Below the pieces are notes generated by a model that did no database searches, had not been told where the DNA came from, and saw only the letters and a program-made list of their open reading frames with translations. A stretch of 64,000 bases of DNA from assembly GCA_017590115.1 (NCBI GenBank), contig JAGGNK010003335.1:1984001-2048000 (forward strand), written 5' to 3'. The position numbers and the translations under genes were made by a program. This DNA is from Montifringilla adamsi. Its lineage: Eukaryota; Chordata; Aves; Passeriformes; Passeridae. The stretch's first letter is position 1, and every line of letters starts with the position of its first letter. Positions 38,201-52,881 of the stretch are shown in pieces.

Positions 38201-41200
38201 AACTATATAAATTAACCATTTATTCCCCTGTATCTTTTGATCTGTGAATAGCTATTTTTCAGGTTCTTATTTCAAATTCTAAAAGAAGGACATTTTCATT
38301 TGCTTAATTAACTGCCAGACCCTTTGGCAATTCAGTCCTTTCAGTGGCACTGAAGTGAATATATTATTTCAAGTTTATGCAGAAACCTGAAATTTATCTT
38401 AAACCTCATGTGTCTTTAAGGTCAAATAACACTGAGGAATAAATGACTAATAATGCTTTCATGTCCAACATAGGCACTGAGGGTGTGGTGCAAGAATGCT
38501 GCTCTCATGGTCTATGTAATTTTTCTTTTATTTTTCTTGTATCTTCTTGCATATGATAGCAGATAAAAATAGCATCAATATCTATAAGCGTCAGTGTGAG
38601 TATCAAGACACTATTTTCAAGTGAAACATCTTTAAACCCATCACAGCTTTTAATTTCCACAGGAAATAACAGTTCAGGTTTTTGGGTTTTTCCCCCCACA
38701 GGAAAGTCTAAATATTTAAATTACCATATTTTTAATGTACTGACATGTTGATGGTCAGATGTTCTTTGATTCTCAAAGATAGATTGGCAGAAATCAGAGC
38801 AGCATAGGGGCTTACAAAAATGTGGTATTTATGTTTGGCAGCAATTACTTTGTGAAAAATACAAGGTGACTCTTTTTACCCTCCTTCTTTCTTCTTTTTT
38901 ATATTTTTCTCCTCCAACTTTGGCATGAATCAAAAGAGCTAAAAACTAATTTAACATGACAAATGCTTTCATCACTCCCTTAACCTCTGAAGTGAACACT
39001 CTGACAAAGACAATATGTGTGGTATATGCTTTCCTTTTGACACTTTATAAATTACTTTCTTGTAACTGGGTTTTACCACCAACCCAATATCTTCAGGATG
39101 TCCTAATTTGAATGGCTGGTTCTACATTCTTCATATGTCACCCCTGGATAACAGGAATAACTGCTGGGCTTTGTGAAATGGCACAAGTCTCAGAGAGGAC
39201 TGTGGGACAATTTCATTTCCGTCCTGCATGCTGGAGTTTACCAGAAGGTTGTGCAATACTAGCAACTACTACTCTGCATTTTGTTCACATCTGGCTATTG
39301 AGGAAACAGGGAGCAGTCACAAACCTGGCTTTAAATGTGCAGCCAGCCCTGTGTATGCCATGTAATGGAAAAGTTAATTGAAGTGCCTTTTCCCCTATCC
39401 TCTACTATTAAAAATAGTACAACAATTGGCCATAGGAACATCTTAAAGTGCTCTTTCATACACCCCATCTGCACTTTTTCCCTCTGTCTAGTCCTTTAAC
39501 AAGAAGACCAAAAGTCACCTGATTTATTTTCAACCTGGTGAATTTGATCTGTGTTAAAGTCTCTGCAGAAACCTTGCCAATGTCAAGGAATTCAGGCATA
39601 GACCATTTTGTCTAAGAGGGAAAATGTCTGCACACAGAACCAAGCCTATTCTGCACAAACAGGTGCCCTGGACCACTGCAGACCTGCAGAACTTTTTCCC
39701 AGACATCAGTCAGGGTAGTTTGCAGAGGAAGATTTAGAAAATTTCAGATAACAGTGGTACTGACTGGCCTAAAAAGGAAGAGTCTATCTAAATAGCCAGA
39801 CTTTGATGACATATTATGATATAAACCATCAATCTATACGTATCTTAAAAAAGAAAATAAAACCCTAAGTTACCTTCTAACAAGGCACATTGCCATTATT
39901 TTGACAAATGTTTAACTTAAAATCCCAGTAGTATCTTTATTCAACATCAATTATGTAGTGTGGCAAAAAGTTCCAAAGGTTATTTATGCACTATGAATTT
40001 ATTTTTAGGGCATTAAACATGCTGCCTTTTCCATTTCATTCATTGTATTTTTAGTTGTGTGTTGGAGAAAAGGCAGTAGGAATGCCTAATAATTTTTAAA
40101 ATAATTTTTCTTTTCCATCAGTTATCATATGTTTTTTTATTCTCTCTTTAAATCACCCTCATTATATTTTTTTTCATGGCAGCTATAATCTTTTGTAGTC
40201 TCAAAGTCCTATGTTTAAACCTGTAGACATAATTTTCCAGTGATCCACCCATATAAATTCTCCCATCCCTTTTATGATAGGACAATTCATTTAGAAATCC
40301 TGAAGAGTATGAGAACTTCAAAGCACTCTTTCAATGTAATTTACCCCATATTTGCCATCACTGCCTTTTGCATTTTGCATTTGCAAGAGTCTTGACCAGC
40401 ACTGATACAATCACATTCACACAGTCCAGATACCCTGACAAACCTAAGGAACAGAACCATTGGCTGCAAACTTGATGACTTTTCCCATAATTCTTACTTT
40501 TAGCTAATGTAACTCCAGTGATGGAACCTCTGCTATGGTAGAGAGCAAGAAATTTTCTTTGTGGACATGTAAGGCAGAAATACAATAGCAGCACCTTCAA
40601 AGCCTTTCCTTTTTTCAAATCAGGAGATGATTTAGCACCTTAAGTCACACTGTTGGAGGACAGCAAGGGTTAGTTTATAGCTGATGGTCTTACTCCTGCT
40701 CTTTGTCAAGTGCAATGAATTGTATGATTTTTTGCTGAGAGTGAAGGAATTAATTTTATAAATGGCCTACCAAAAGCACTTCGCTTTTACCTTTCTTTTC
40801 TTCTCAAGCATCTAAGGCTGCACCACTGCTTTTTTGTTTTTTCTGTTCTCTCTCTTCCATCACTCTAAATTATGATCATGGTGGATCTATCAAGTTTGTT
40901 CACAGGATTAATTTAAGCTATTTTCTGGCTGTGACATATACTTATTCTTTCCTGTGTATGGCACAAAGCTTGTCAGGTAACTTCTCATTATTTAAACCTT
41001 GAGCTAACACTCTCTCCTAAACCCTGCTTTGTTGTGTTCACTACCAGCTCTATTGTGCTCATCATTCTTTCAGCTGGAAAGAAGACCTCAAAAACTTCTG
41101 TCTAAATGGATCAGTTATGTCGTTACTTGAAATGATAGATCATTCATCAATTATTAAGAGTCAATACATTGCCTTACATTCTCTCGTCTTAAAAATTAAA

Positions 41201-41667
41201 GTGTAAAAAGCAATAACCACGTTGCAAAGCTTTGCTTAAGATTACAGTAACCTAAATACCAAGGAAAAACCACATTTCATAATCCATCACTTCAAAGTTA
41301 TGCACATGATTAAAATGTTCAACTTACAGTATATCATTTCCCATGTGCATAATCACTCTAACAGGGAGCTGCTGTATGATAACTGTCAACTTCAATGAGT
41401 TATGTGCTTCCCAATCTTTTCATTTATACACCAATCTAAGCTTGTTATTCTTCTGAGGCTTTCTACAGGGGCAATGCAGAAAGATGGTTAGATCTGTAGC
41501 ACTCAGTGTGCTGGGATGTAGGTCTGGACTAAACAGACAGCAGGAATAGGCAGCCAGTTCTCTCCTACCCTTGTATAAATTAATCACATATGGAAGCTCA
41601 TTAGTATGAAGAATGGGTTTTTCTTAGAAAACGGAGTCTATCCTGAAGAGTCAGGTTATATAGGATC

Positions 41668-41681
41668 AAAAAAAAAAAAAA
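41668..41681. repeat. Poly(A) run of 14
   Basis: Short homopolymer in unique intron sequence, with no associated element recognised. Confidence 0.85.
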
Positions 41682-42690
41682 GAATGAAAATTCAGCACAT
41701 CTTTATAGATCTTTTGAGTGCTATATGTGAGAATAGTTTCAGAGATGAAATAAATCCCACAAAGAATAGGTCTGGAAAGTATTAACAGAAAATATTCTCA
41801 AGCTACCATAATTTTGCCATTTACTCAGAGACCCTAAGAGTGTGCAGCACTTCACTGTCATCAGCATATTGTTAAAGGCACTTTAAAAGGTACAAAATAC
41901 GCTGGTAGTTTGTGCAGACACCTAAAAAAACCCTCTACAACAACAGAGAACGAGAGGGGACCAGGGAAGGGGGAGGAAGTCAGAAATTAATTAAATTCAA
42001 AAAGAAAAAATCTCAGCATCATGTTAAAAACATCTCTAAAAACCACAGAAAGGATCAGAACAGTGTGGTCACTATTAATATATGAATCATGGAAATAAAC
42101 ACAACGTTCAGAGTTTCTGTATTTTTCTTTACAAAATGCTAAGGATGAGTGGAATATGGAAAATAACTGCATGCAAAATGGAACCATCTAATGATTCAAA
42201 TTTAACACCACCAGGATTTAGGTACACAGACCAAAACAGACTGAGAACCAGTAATCAAAATAATTTTGGTTTTTTTATCTAAAGGCAGAATGTGATGGTA
42301 ATATTTGAATTCAAATGCCACTGGCTTCTGTTACTTATATGAATTCACTACCTATCACTTTTTTTTTCTAAATACTTTTTAAACATATGGCACTACACCA
42401 AAAAGTCATTACATCCCTCTGTTTGGACCATTTATGAGATGTGTGTATCTGACACCTAAAGTTAACACTGCACGTTAAGAATCCTGAATCAATTTCTTGC
42501 TTCCGCTGCTCTTACGACAGTGAACGTGACTTGAACATTTTATTTTTCCTCATTAATCAGTATAAGGAATAATAATATTCTTTGCTTACTACGAACACGC
42601 ATTTTTGAAACACATTGGCCATCCTTTCATCTGCTGAACTTTCATTTTATGATGCAGCCATGTGATCTGAGAGAGGAAACACAGCCTTAC

Positions 42691-42929
42691 CTATGAAATA
42701 CGCTAGCAAGATGGCAAGCAGGACTGCAGCAGCAATTGCAGATAAAGCAGCACATTTCCAGCTACAGTACTTGGAGGGCTTTTTCAGCTTGAATGCATTC
42801 CTGGAGAATGTATTTCTAGGTAACAGTCTGGGAGGTGGAGTGTAAACTGTTCCTGAGGTCAGCGGGTAACCAGGGGAAGAACTGCTGAACAGCGGAGTAG
42901 TTCCAGAAGATGTCTTAAACAAGAAATGC
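42691..42929 (-). CDS. TENM2: TENM2 internal coding exon, juxtamembrane and transmembrane segment
   Basis: This exon encodes 79 complete codons. Residues 1-30 are a Ser/Thr/Pro/Gly-rich cytoplasmic stretch (starts HFLFKTSSG, then [19 protein letters not shown]). Residues 34-54 are a strongly basic juxtamembrane segment with [10 protein letters not shown] and KLKKPSKY. Residues 55-59 contain the Cys pair CSWKC, a plausible palmitoylation site. About residues 59-79 form the hydrophobic helix ending [10 protein letters not shown]. The positive-inside charge gives the known type II topology. The acceptor reads tttttcag just upstream of 42929 and the donor is GTAAGG at 42690. The phase is 2 in and 1 out, and the exon is 239 nt, so skipping it alone breaks the frame. 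The final G pairs with CC of the next exon to code Ala. Codon third positions here are of mixed composition, unlike the linker exon. The identity as teneurin-2 rather than 1, 3 or 4 is from memory of the paralogues. Confidence 0.96.
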
Positions 42930-45900
42930 CTGAAAAACATAAAATAGAACAGAGTTTAAAATGGCAAGTCCTGTAGTTAAGAGAGAACATCTCCTACTCC
43001 TATACCGTTCCAGCTGCCACAGCCTGGTAAATTCAACCAAAAAGGATTTTGTGGGAAGAAATAGGGAAATGAAAATTCTCCTTTTTTTTTTTGCTACCAG
43101 ATCTTAACAACTGGCACTAAAATACAGTGTCAGGATATCTTTCTTAATCTTTTCTGTAATTAGATGCAACTTGACCACATACTAGCTAAAACACCAGCAC
43201 AACCCATGAAGTGTCTGGGAGTTCCCTGTGGAATCCATCACTCAAAAAATGTTCTAAGGAAACCACACTCTGAGTCTCATTTACATTCTTGGCAAAAGCT
43301 CCCAGCAAAACCACTAAGAACATACTGAGCAAAACCCATAGTCCTATAGGAGAAGATCTTGCCAGAATTAGAATGAACCATGATTTTGTGGTTTAACAGT
43401 ACACAGGTTTGGTTTGAACAGCTAAGACAATTACCAACACCACATGACTCAGCAGATAAACCCAGGATTTCAGCTGCCCATACATTGGTTAAGAAGAAAA
43501 TAAGAGAACACACTCTAATGACTCTCAGAAAATGCTGTCAACACATTCCAGACAGAGGAAATGGGGAAAGCAAACTGGAAGGCTGGTTTCTTTACATTAA
43601 CTTCTCTCAGTCAGAAAGAACTGACTACAAACACGTTCCCAGTAAACAACAAAAAGAGAAGCACAGAATAAAGGCTGTGGTCTCACAGAAAGTCACTGGG
43701 TTTAAGACAGAGAGCTCTGAAGCCTTGCTCCATACCCTCTCCCTTCACAGCTCTGAAAAACAAGTGCTTCTTGGAATCAAACAGAATGAAGACACTGAGT
43801 AATCTCCAAAATCAAAATCACAGCCTAAAATAACCCAGGTCTTGCTTCCAATGTAAAATATGTTTAACATTTTTATTCAGATACAATCCAGTATGTCACT
43901 CTCAAACCACCTGTTAGAGCTTTAAAATCCATGTCACTCACTGACAACAACAATTTGGAAGTTGGAGGCTGAAATGTGTTTCCCAAGTATGTTTTCCAGC
44001 CCACCATCATGAATGTGCCTACTGTAAAGCCTAGATTAGTGCATACCTATTCTACAGAATACCAGAAGTGATTTTAAAGGCATTTTTTGAAACATTTGTT
44101 TTGAAATAAAACCCAGAGCAAAAGAGATTGCATAGAAATTGCATACAGGTAAAATACAGTAAAAGGAAGGCTGGGTAGGCTCCCCAGATTTCTGATTAAA
44201 TATTTCTATTTGAAGAAAAACTCTGAAAATATGTTTTTGGGGTTTTTTTTTTAAATAAATCAATTATAAACTCTATTAATGAACATGAAAAAACACTTTG
44301 AAATTGCCTTTGTTATTGATTTTTATATTCCAAGTGGCCTTGTACATCCCTTTCAACAGTGACCAAAATCTAGAATGTTGTAGACAATAGACAAAAACAG
44401 TGGCAGTATCTATCCACTGTCATAACTTTTTCTTTGTGCTTTGGAGGCTTCAGATAGGCAGTCAAACTCAAACAGGTTAATTCTAACCAGTTACTTCATA
44501 GAAATATTGGGGGTTTTTAACAAATAAAACTACTCTTCTTTTTTTCTTTATTAGTGAGGGACATTAGAGGTTAGAAAACTTTTCTGCACATCATAGGTGA
44601 TCTATGAGAAAAAGCAATAAAGGTAAATGCTAAAAAACTTTCCTTTAAAATTACTAGCCTTTTAAATTATAAAAAAAAACTTTCAGCTACAAGAAAGCAA
44701 GAAATAATGAAAGTCTGATGTCTTGAATCCTTCATTTTAAATGGTGCTTTACTTTGCAACAGTTCAATTAAAGTAACTGATGGGAAAAAGATGTTGTGGG
44801 GCTGGTTGTGTCACACCACGTCTATTGACTCTTCTGCTCCTTCTGTCTGGGTAGGACCTGACGAATTTGTCAGCAGAAGCAGGTTTGGTCCTTCCTAGCT
44901 GCTCTCCAGTGTTGGGAGCACAAGGGCACTTCCATGGTTGGATCCAGGGACTGAAATGACACGGAGCATGAGGACCAAGGGGGGCAGAAGGAAGACAGAC
45001 CCAGTGCGACAAAGGCAGGCAGGAGAGCTCCTCTCTCATCCAGGCTAACTCTGCCTCAGCCCAGAACCCCTTCTCCTCCTGAATCCTCAGGGCAGGAATG
45101 ACCTTAGGTTTGGACAGACAGTTCTTACCCTTTCCCTGCCCAAAAGCAGATCTTTCACAACCAAACTCGAAATTACAGTCCTTGGAACTGTCTTTATCTG
45201 AAATGCCTTTAAGCCCAGGAATTTTATGTCCTCTTCAGCTGAGAAGGTAGCTACAGCACCAACAGAAATTTTAATATAAAGCATTGTTAAAGTAAACTCA
45301 GATATATAATGAAACTCTGCTCCCATTAAAATTGAATTAATGAATATCCAGATATGCTTTAATAGAACATGTCAATCATATCCTGTTGCATGTGAGAAGA
45401 CAAAAAAAGTAGAACAAAAAAGCAGCTCTACTGTGATCCACTTTGAGATACATAAAGTATATAAAGAAAACCAAAACACTTATCCATGCAAACAGGATCT
45501 CTATGATATTGTTAAAACTAATCAGGACTTGGTAGAAGCAAAAAAAAGGCGACTGAAAAGGAGAAGATGTCATTCTCAGAGCAAAAAAGAAAGAATGTCA
45601 TTGGATAAGCCCTGAATTTTGTCACATTTTGTCCTACTCAGGCATTTCAAAAGCTGAAAGTTAATTGTCTCAATATGAGGGCACCTGACAAAGTGGCAGC
45701 TATCAGAAGACATCACACCACCTGAAAGTATATAAGTTCTGCCTTTGAAAGTTAAAAAAGACATCTAACTGAAGATGTATTAAATAGCCCCCAAGACACT
45801 TTGGAAAACTGGCACTGCATTCCAAAGCTGGGGGCCAGGTTAGCAGATGTACCTTGAATCACAGCAAAGCACACCAGAAAGACTGGGAACATAATGGACA

Positions 45901-47275
45901 AAACACTTGGACCCCCAGAGTTTTAAATCCAGATTCAGCTAGTAATGGAAATAAATTGACTTGTCTCAACTCTATCCCTAAACCCAATGATCTATAGCCA
46001 TATTTTTATGTGAGATTTGACATGCTCTGGTACAACCAATTGTCTGTGGGCTGAAGCTGCACAGAGAGAACATGAGCATTTATCAACATTAATTACAGCC
46101 TCACAGTGGTAAGGCTGGGAGCATTTTACAATGCCTGCTTATGAAAAGAAATGATCTGATTTGTACCAGTTCACTTAATTTCAAATACACTCTATATAAG
46201 AATTAAAAAATTGTATTCTCTGTCTTACCTGTTCACCTATCAAACAAATTAAGAAAAACACATTTTCTACCTCACAATAAAGCATTAGCAATTTGAATCA
46301 GACTAGGACTGATTTTCTGTTTTGAAAACATGGGAGTAAATTTGCTGAGTCTCAGCCCAGTCTCCCAAATTTCTGTGGATCAGTAAGACAACTCCACCCT
46401 GAAAAATTCACAAAATATGGTTGCCAGCCTAGGATGATTCTGTTATTTCAGTGACCTTGAAAAGCTGTGGAAGGAGCTTGGGTGCTGCCCACAGAACAGG
46501 AGTTAACCCTGCAGCTCACTCTGTGCTCTGCTCTCCCAGGCTCTGGCTGCAAGATTCAGGATTCTCCAGGATTCAGGATTCTCCCCTCTGTTTCCAGCAC
46601 TGCTGCTGTCGGGTCACACCAGGGCACTTGGAAGGTGACATCTGGGAAAGCTGAGCTTGCCAGGGGACATTTGAGCACTGTTCTGTGCACTAATGGCAAA
46701 AGTTATATTTTGCTTTCTTCATTAATTCAGAGCTCTCCCTAGCATGTGCTTTCCCACAGGTCAAAAGGACCTCTGGTGTTCAGGGAATAGTGGTCTGACA
46801 GAGACTGTATTAACTTCCATATTCTTTGAGAGAACAATCAGCTTTTCCCCCCCTCCCTTCTGGACCAATTGTCATGACAGCACACTGCAAGAATGAGTGG
46901 AGGAAAAAAAAAAATTGGTTTTGCGATGAAAACCTGTAATAGAAGGGAAGAAAAAGACATTTTCTAACATAAATTGCTTTTTTCCCTCCTCATACTGTCC
47001 TAAACTTATTCTGTATGAAAAAAGAAAAAAAAGGCATACAGAGAATTGTAATGCTTAAATTGTCTTTTTTATATTTTACAGGGTTTTTAATAGTAATTAA
47101 TAAATAGAAAAGCTACAGGTCAAGAGAATAGCAACAGGTCAATTTAGTTTTTCTAGGACTTAAAAATATCTTCAAGCTGTGGCAAAATCACATCTGTCTA
47201 TAATTTTATTGGACATTTATTCTTAGCAGAAAACAATGGGATATAGAACATAAAACACTGGCTTTCATTGTGATT

Positions 47276-47310
47276 AAAAAAAAAAAAACCAAAAAAAAAA
47301 CCAAAAAAAA
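47276..47310. repeat. A-rich low-complexity run
   Basis: A tracts of 8 to 13 bases separated by CC dinucleotides. No function is apparent. Confidence 0.85.
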
Positions 47311-50300
47311 CACAACCTTCTGCAGTTTTCAAAGTCTTCCAAAAAAGTAGCCATGAGTCATTTTATGTCAGTGGAAGCCTCAAAGTGGCTGTCAAATTCA
47401 GACAGTGAAGTTTTATGGAACACTTCTGACTTCCAAACAAAAAGAAACCAAGTCTGAGGGAAAATGTGAGCTGTTCTTATGCCTGTTATGAAAAAATGAA
47501 CTCTGAGTGGTAGACTAGTGCAAGCCTTGGTTACCTGTGCCCCAGTCTTTCCCCAAATCAGATTTATTTGTATGTTCTCTCAGTTTTTTGCAGAAAACAT
47601 GGGACCATCAGCCACGTTTCCACATCTCAGGGTTGATGTGCTAAAACTGCACAGAAGATTCTACCCTTTGGAGTGCCTAGAACTCTAAAGCCAGCAATAA
47701 AGCCTAACAAGTGTTATCTATTTGTGTTTAAATTGTACAGTTACAAGAAATTGTCTCAATCATGTCAAATCCACAGACTAAACTCAGCAAGACAGATTTT
47801 TCAGTGCAAAGTCATTTCAAATACACACGTACATAAACCCACTGGCCATTGTACACACCTGTGTGTTGTGCACCCCCACACCCAAATAAATGCCTGTGGA
47901 AACAGAGGACAGTCCTCATGGCACTATTTCAGTGATTTTCAGCCTGCTGCAGATACTGATGCAAGAACTAAGGACACTGAGCAGTAATTCAGGATGAGCA
48001 GCTCACACTTGTACCCACTGCCACCTCCTGATCCTTGCAGCAGCCAGAGCAGCTCCAGCTCCTCAGCTCTTGAAAGGCTGCTGATTCCTTAAGGCTGGGC
48101 TCTCCACATCCCCAGGCAAAGTGTTCTAAAGACTGCAGAGAGCAGAGCAGTGTCACAGAGGCTGCTGCCAGCACCCTCTAACAGAGACACAGCTGGACAC
48201 GTGAAGCACAGTAATTGAACACTGCCTGACAGCTGGGCAGGGCGCTGTACAGAAAGGCAGGTGCCAACCTTTGGGCACCTTGATCTGTCATATTATGAGC
48301 AGAACCAAGCAGGCATCGCTCACAAAGGCACCGAGCAGAACACCTGCGCTGCATGACAGCTCTGTGCTGGACACCTCGCCACAGGACACCTGCTCTTCAT
48401 CTGCAAGCTGAGATCCTCTTGGCTACACCTTCATAACCTTCTCTCTGCCTAATCCCACTGTGAGCTGACCCCTGGAGCGTTCTCTGGGGGCTCTCACCAA
48501 GTGCTCCCAGCTCTGGTTTGTCCCCATAGCACTGCCCTGTCCCAGGATGCTCAGAGGCTGCTGAGCTGTGACACTGCAGAGGCTGGAGAAAGGTGAGGTG
48601 GAAAATACAGAGAGATATATCTATGTGAAATATATAGACTGCTGAACTGGGGATCACAAGCAGCTCGAGAGTTTGAGATGGAGAACACCAACCTGGAAAG
48701 GCATAAAATCTAGAAGGGGAACATGCACATGGCAGCTCAGCAGCTCCAGGGAGCTATAGGGTCCACACATCACCTTCCTGACTGGTGGCTCTGTGGTCAA
48801 AAAGATTCCAGGTACTCAGCAAGAGGTGTGAGCCCACCCACTCAGCCAATCTGCTTGAATCCTACTCAGCTTTTGTGGGAGTTAGCCAGCTTTGCCCTTT
48901 AAATGTATGAATCTCCTTCTTGCACGACTGTTTATTCCCAGGAACAGAGCAATCAAACTGCTGGTTAATGCCTAGTAAAGAGTAACAGGCACAGCTACAG
49001 ACACAAACACAAACAATCAGGGTCTTTGCATATGCATGTGCATGAAAGTCTAGCAGGATCATTCAGCAGATCCAGGAACATTTAGGCAGCTCTGAATCAA
49101 CTGAACTGTAGGAACTTTCTCTTCTCAAGCAGAAAACCTTGTCTTTTTTTTGCCACAGGGTTCAGAGTAGTTGCTGCCTAGTGCCAAGTGATGAAGTGCA
49201 ATAATGCCTCCATTTGTTATTCCAGTGGTGAGGATTATGATAACAGTGTTTTGCATTTCAATGGGTCCATACAGTTTTAACTTTCTACATCAATTAATGA
49301 ACATAATTTCAAAACACTTCTATTTTAAAAGGCATGCATGTAAGATCTCCACTATCTCTTAATTCAACTACTCACTTAACAAGAAAAAAAGAAAAAGCAC
49401 TAACAGTGCTACTTCCATTCTGTAAGTCATAGACCGGAATAATAAAACTCAGAGAAATTTATCAGTCTACACATAAATAAAAAGGAACCACAATCACATA
49501 ATTCTAGACTTTTTTTCATAAAGACCCTAAACATGCCTGTCTATTCCTCTGCAGTCACTCATGCTGCCTGCTCACTCTGCACAACCCAGAAGTTAAAAAT
49601 GCAAACAACAAGATCATGAAAACATGCAATTATCTGCAATCAGTAAAAACTTCTTTGAGCTTATGTGTGCGTGAGTGGGAGTACATCTAGATCGATTTTC
49701 TGATTCATCATTATGTATCCTGCTTTTGCAGTGTTTCCCTTCCCCCTTTTCTCCCTCCTATTCAAGCCTGTATTTGTTATGAAAATGATACTACAGTAGC
49801 CTGCTAAAAATGACCTTTTTACAGTGCTTTTGGAATCCTCCAAGTACATGGCCCAAATGTGTTTAAAGTCCTTGGGGATGCTTTTGACTGTGCTTTCCTT
49901 GACTCTTTAAAATGCTTTTGATTTTTAGACAGGTCCAAAATCCATCTATGCAGATTCCAATTATTTGTAAAGTCCCCACAACCTTTCTGCAACCTTCACA
50001 TGCAGGAACAAGAGAATGAAGGAGTCAGTTCTTGCCCCAGCCTTCAGTCTCAGAGGAAGAACCTGCTCTAGTATATGAACCTGTAGCTGCAAGTAAATGG
50101 TAAGAGAAAGTCACAAAAGACAAAGCAAAATTAGAGTGAGGACTTGTTTCACTGTTCCAAGTAGTTGTTTGTTATGCCCAATATATCCTAGGAAATCACA
50201 TTAACAAAAGGAAAGGAAATTTTGTTTCACTGTTCTGTTCCAGAACATTTTGCATCATGTACAAAGATATCAAAATATTGAGACATCATTGAAAATAGGC

Positions 50301-51924
50301 AGACAATTGCAGAGAGCAGTTGTAGCTTGGAGCTTCAACACATTCAGGAACTTCAAGTTTACATATTCAGCTCAGAAGTTCTGCAGCTGATCCTGACACC
50401 CCAACGTCGTACAAAATGTGAATGTGGTATTAAGGACATTTCAGATGTTTAATTTCTTTCTTAAAAAAAATTAATATTGTTTTCCCCCACTGTTAAATCC
50501 CTCTCCTCATGTGCCCTGTTCTCGGCTTTTTTGCCCTGACTGCCGCAGGCTGTGCACAGGCTCAGTGTGCTGTGGCCATTCCTGCACTGGGTGCAGATGT
50601 TTCCCAGCTGTGGTACCCCATAACTCTGAGGTCGGGCACTGCATGGTGCTCACTGGGATACAGCTCACATTGCTGCTCCATCCTCTGTGCTCTCATCGCT
50701 GTCCTCAGGCTCACCCTGAGTGACTGGGCTGGAATCAGACTGGCAAAGTAACAAATGAGGCTGGAACCCCAGGAAAAGGCAAATATTTCGAAGAGTTGTT
50801 TTAAGGTTCATAGCAATTCTTTTTAGATTAAATTTTCAGATTTCTCAATCTTTAAACTGAGCTTTGCACAAATCACCTCAGATTTGGACCATTGGTCTTA
50901 TACTACAGCCCACAAAATCTAAAAAAAAAACCTATTTCATCATCACCAGAAGGATGGCCACCATCCTTTCTCCTGAAACACAGAAGAAACATTAAGATAT
51001 TACAGCATTCCTTAAAGCCTAGTATCACATCCTTGTGAGCAAGCACAAAGAAATTACAGGCATAGATATAAAATTATCTTTGCAACTGAAAGATTTGGAC
51101 TGAAAATATTTCAAATTATGAGACTAATTATGAGAACTGAAGAATAAGAGTAATTTCTATTTAATTCTACCCTTTTTTCCTCCTGAATTAAGTATTATTA
51201 GTTGTAATGGTAACAATTAATTTTACACCAATATGCAGTACTGAAAGAGGCATTAGTAAATGAGGCAATCTCAGTGAAACATCCATCCGTGGAAGCTCCT
51301 CTGTTCTCCTCCCTCACCAGTCATCCCAGTGCCTATGTGAGGTTCTCATCCCAGAGGATTCCTGCTGTGTGAGGAGCCATGGGAACCTCCCCTGCAAAGC
51401 CATTCCTTTCTCTCTGTGCCCTCAAAGCATTCCCAGCTTTAAAGCAGAGCACTGCCCCTCTGGCTGTCGGGAAGGAACGAGACCCACCCTGGGATGTTCA
51501 AAGGCAGTATTTTCATCACACATCCCCTTGGAAAGCAGTGATTAAAGCAGCAATAAAGGAACACCTCTCAAGTGGAGAAGGTAGAAACCGGCACTTTGTT
51601 AGGAAGAGGAGGAGAAGCTTTGAAACAGACTGCAAGAGGACAATAAAAGTTAAAGAGCATTAAACAGCAGCTCTGAGCCTAAAGGTAAAGCAGCTAAATA
51701 CTGCAGAAATGAACCATAAAAATAGCACCATAAAAATGCTACAGCCAGGCATTACTGTGTCCTTACTTAGAGATATTTCAACCCTTCCATTACAGACCCT
51801 TATTTCAAAGAAAACAGAGGGATTATGTAGCCAGCCTGGGAGCCTGGTGCAGCCATAAACAGGGGAGGGAAGGCACAGCCCCTGTTTGTTTAGCTGAACC
51901 AGGAACAACCACACTGAAACCAAG

Positions 51925-52050
51925 CACACAACACTGGAAGTGCTCCAGGTCAGGTTAGCCAGGGCTCTGAGGAGCCTGATCTAGTGGAAGGTGTCCTTGC
52001 CCATGATGATCCCTAAGCTCTTTCAAACCCAAACCATTCTACAACTCTAA
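51925..52050 (+). mobile_element. CR1 LINE 3' end, plus orientation
   Basis: GGAAGGTGTCCTTGCCCATG, then ATGATCCCTAAGCTCTTTCA and AACCCAAACCATTCTACAAC, is a recognisable CR1 3' terminus with the degraded ATTCTRTG-type end. It is antisense to TENM2. Confidence 0.78.
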
Positions 52051-52418
52051 ATAAGTACAATTATGAACTCTGCATAGGCATGTGCAAAGTCGTAACTCCA
52101 CGAGAAGCAATGAGCTGCTGCAATACAGATAAATGTAATTATGTAACAAATACAGCACCACAAGGGACACACAAAGATTTGGGCACAGTTGCCTGAAAAG
52201 GCCACATGAAAACATGTGCAAGCAGTAAAAGCTTCCTTTACGTCACAAAGAAAATAAACCAAATATGATTAACAACCTCCAATCAATATTGAAACAAGAG
52301 ACAAGAGATAGAGAAAAGATATATTTGGAAAATGTGATGTCTCCAAACAGTCTGAATTTAGCCCAAACTGCATAAGACAGCAAAGGAACAAAGGGAAGGT
52401 TAAAATATTCTTACCAGG

Positions 52419-52439
52419 AAAAAAAAAAAAAAAAAAAAA
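52419..52439. repeat. Poly(A) run of 21
   Basis: This uninterrupted A tract in the intron has no polyadenylation signal directly before it that would mark a retrocopy. Confidence 0.9.
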
Positions 52440-52875
52440 GGCAACATGCAGACGTGTGTTGTATTATTCAATAATTTCAGCACTTGGTTCTGTTAGATAA
52501 AGAGACATCTGGAATCTAAATTGTGATCTGAGTTTTGTAGTGCTGACACAAAGCAATCCCTTCAGACAGCTCAGGTGCCACCTTTTGTTTCATAATCAGT
52601 AACCACTTGCACATCATTTTCAGCTGAGAGCAGAATCTACTGAAGGTAACTGAAAGATGAAAACTAAGAGTTATGAAACCCTCTCTTGATAAAGCAGGTG
52701 CTGTCAGTGCTGGCTTTGCCTCCTGAGCGCTCCTCTACTGAGATTAATAAACAGATAACAAGATAAAAAATTAGAGTAGTGCACTGTGAAGAGGCAGCAT
52801 GAGAGGGGTCAATGTTCTGCAACAAGCTAAAGCTTTAATGTAAAGGTTGAAGTAAAAACTTACCAAAAAGATTAC

Positions 52876-52881
52876 TTTTTT

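Larger units (their letters stand above)
5932..42690 (-). other. TENM2: TENM2 intron between the transmembrane and linker exons
   Basis: This 36.8-kb intron has donor GTAAGG (42690) and acceptor ccgcag (5937-5932). Most of it is AT-rich unique sequence with no recognisable gene. Items that stand out are a CR1 3' portion (6376-6655), a 38-base poly(T) (8035-8072), a short CR1 end (about 23700-23817), a 54-codon protein-like minus-strand frame (25428-25592), a 461-bp tandem duplication (about 34353-35275) and an A14 run (41668-41681). Several low-repeat, motif-rich blocks (for example 17640-17710 and 19890-20220) look like conserved noncoding DNA, but that cannot be judged without alignment. 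The last 100 or so bases before the linker exon are GC- and CpG-rich. Confidence 0.88.

Noticed and set aside
42647..42940. 97-codon minus-strand frame as a small membrane protein gene
   Set aside because: It is the TENM2 transmembrane exon plus a few intron codons at each end. The acceptor and donor define 42691-42929.
43380..43802. 140-codon plus-strand open frame close to the transmembrane exon
   Set aside because: No recognisable motif, no splice context, antisense to TENM2. The length is within what AT-rich introns give by chance over 64 kb.
45340..45615. Lys/Arg-rich plus-strand frame resembling a nuclear localisation signal
   Set aside because: The basic run comes from an A-rich purine tract (around 45540-45600). 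The rest of the frame shows no domain.
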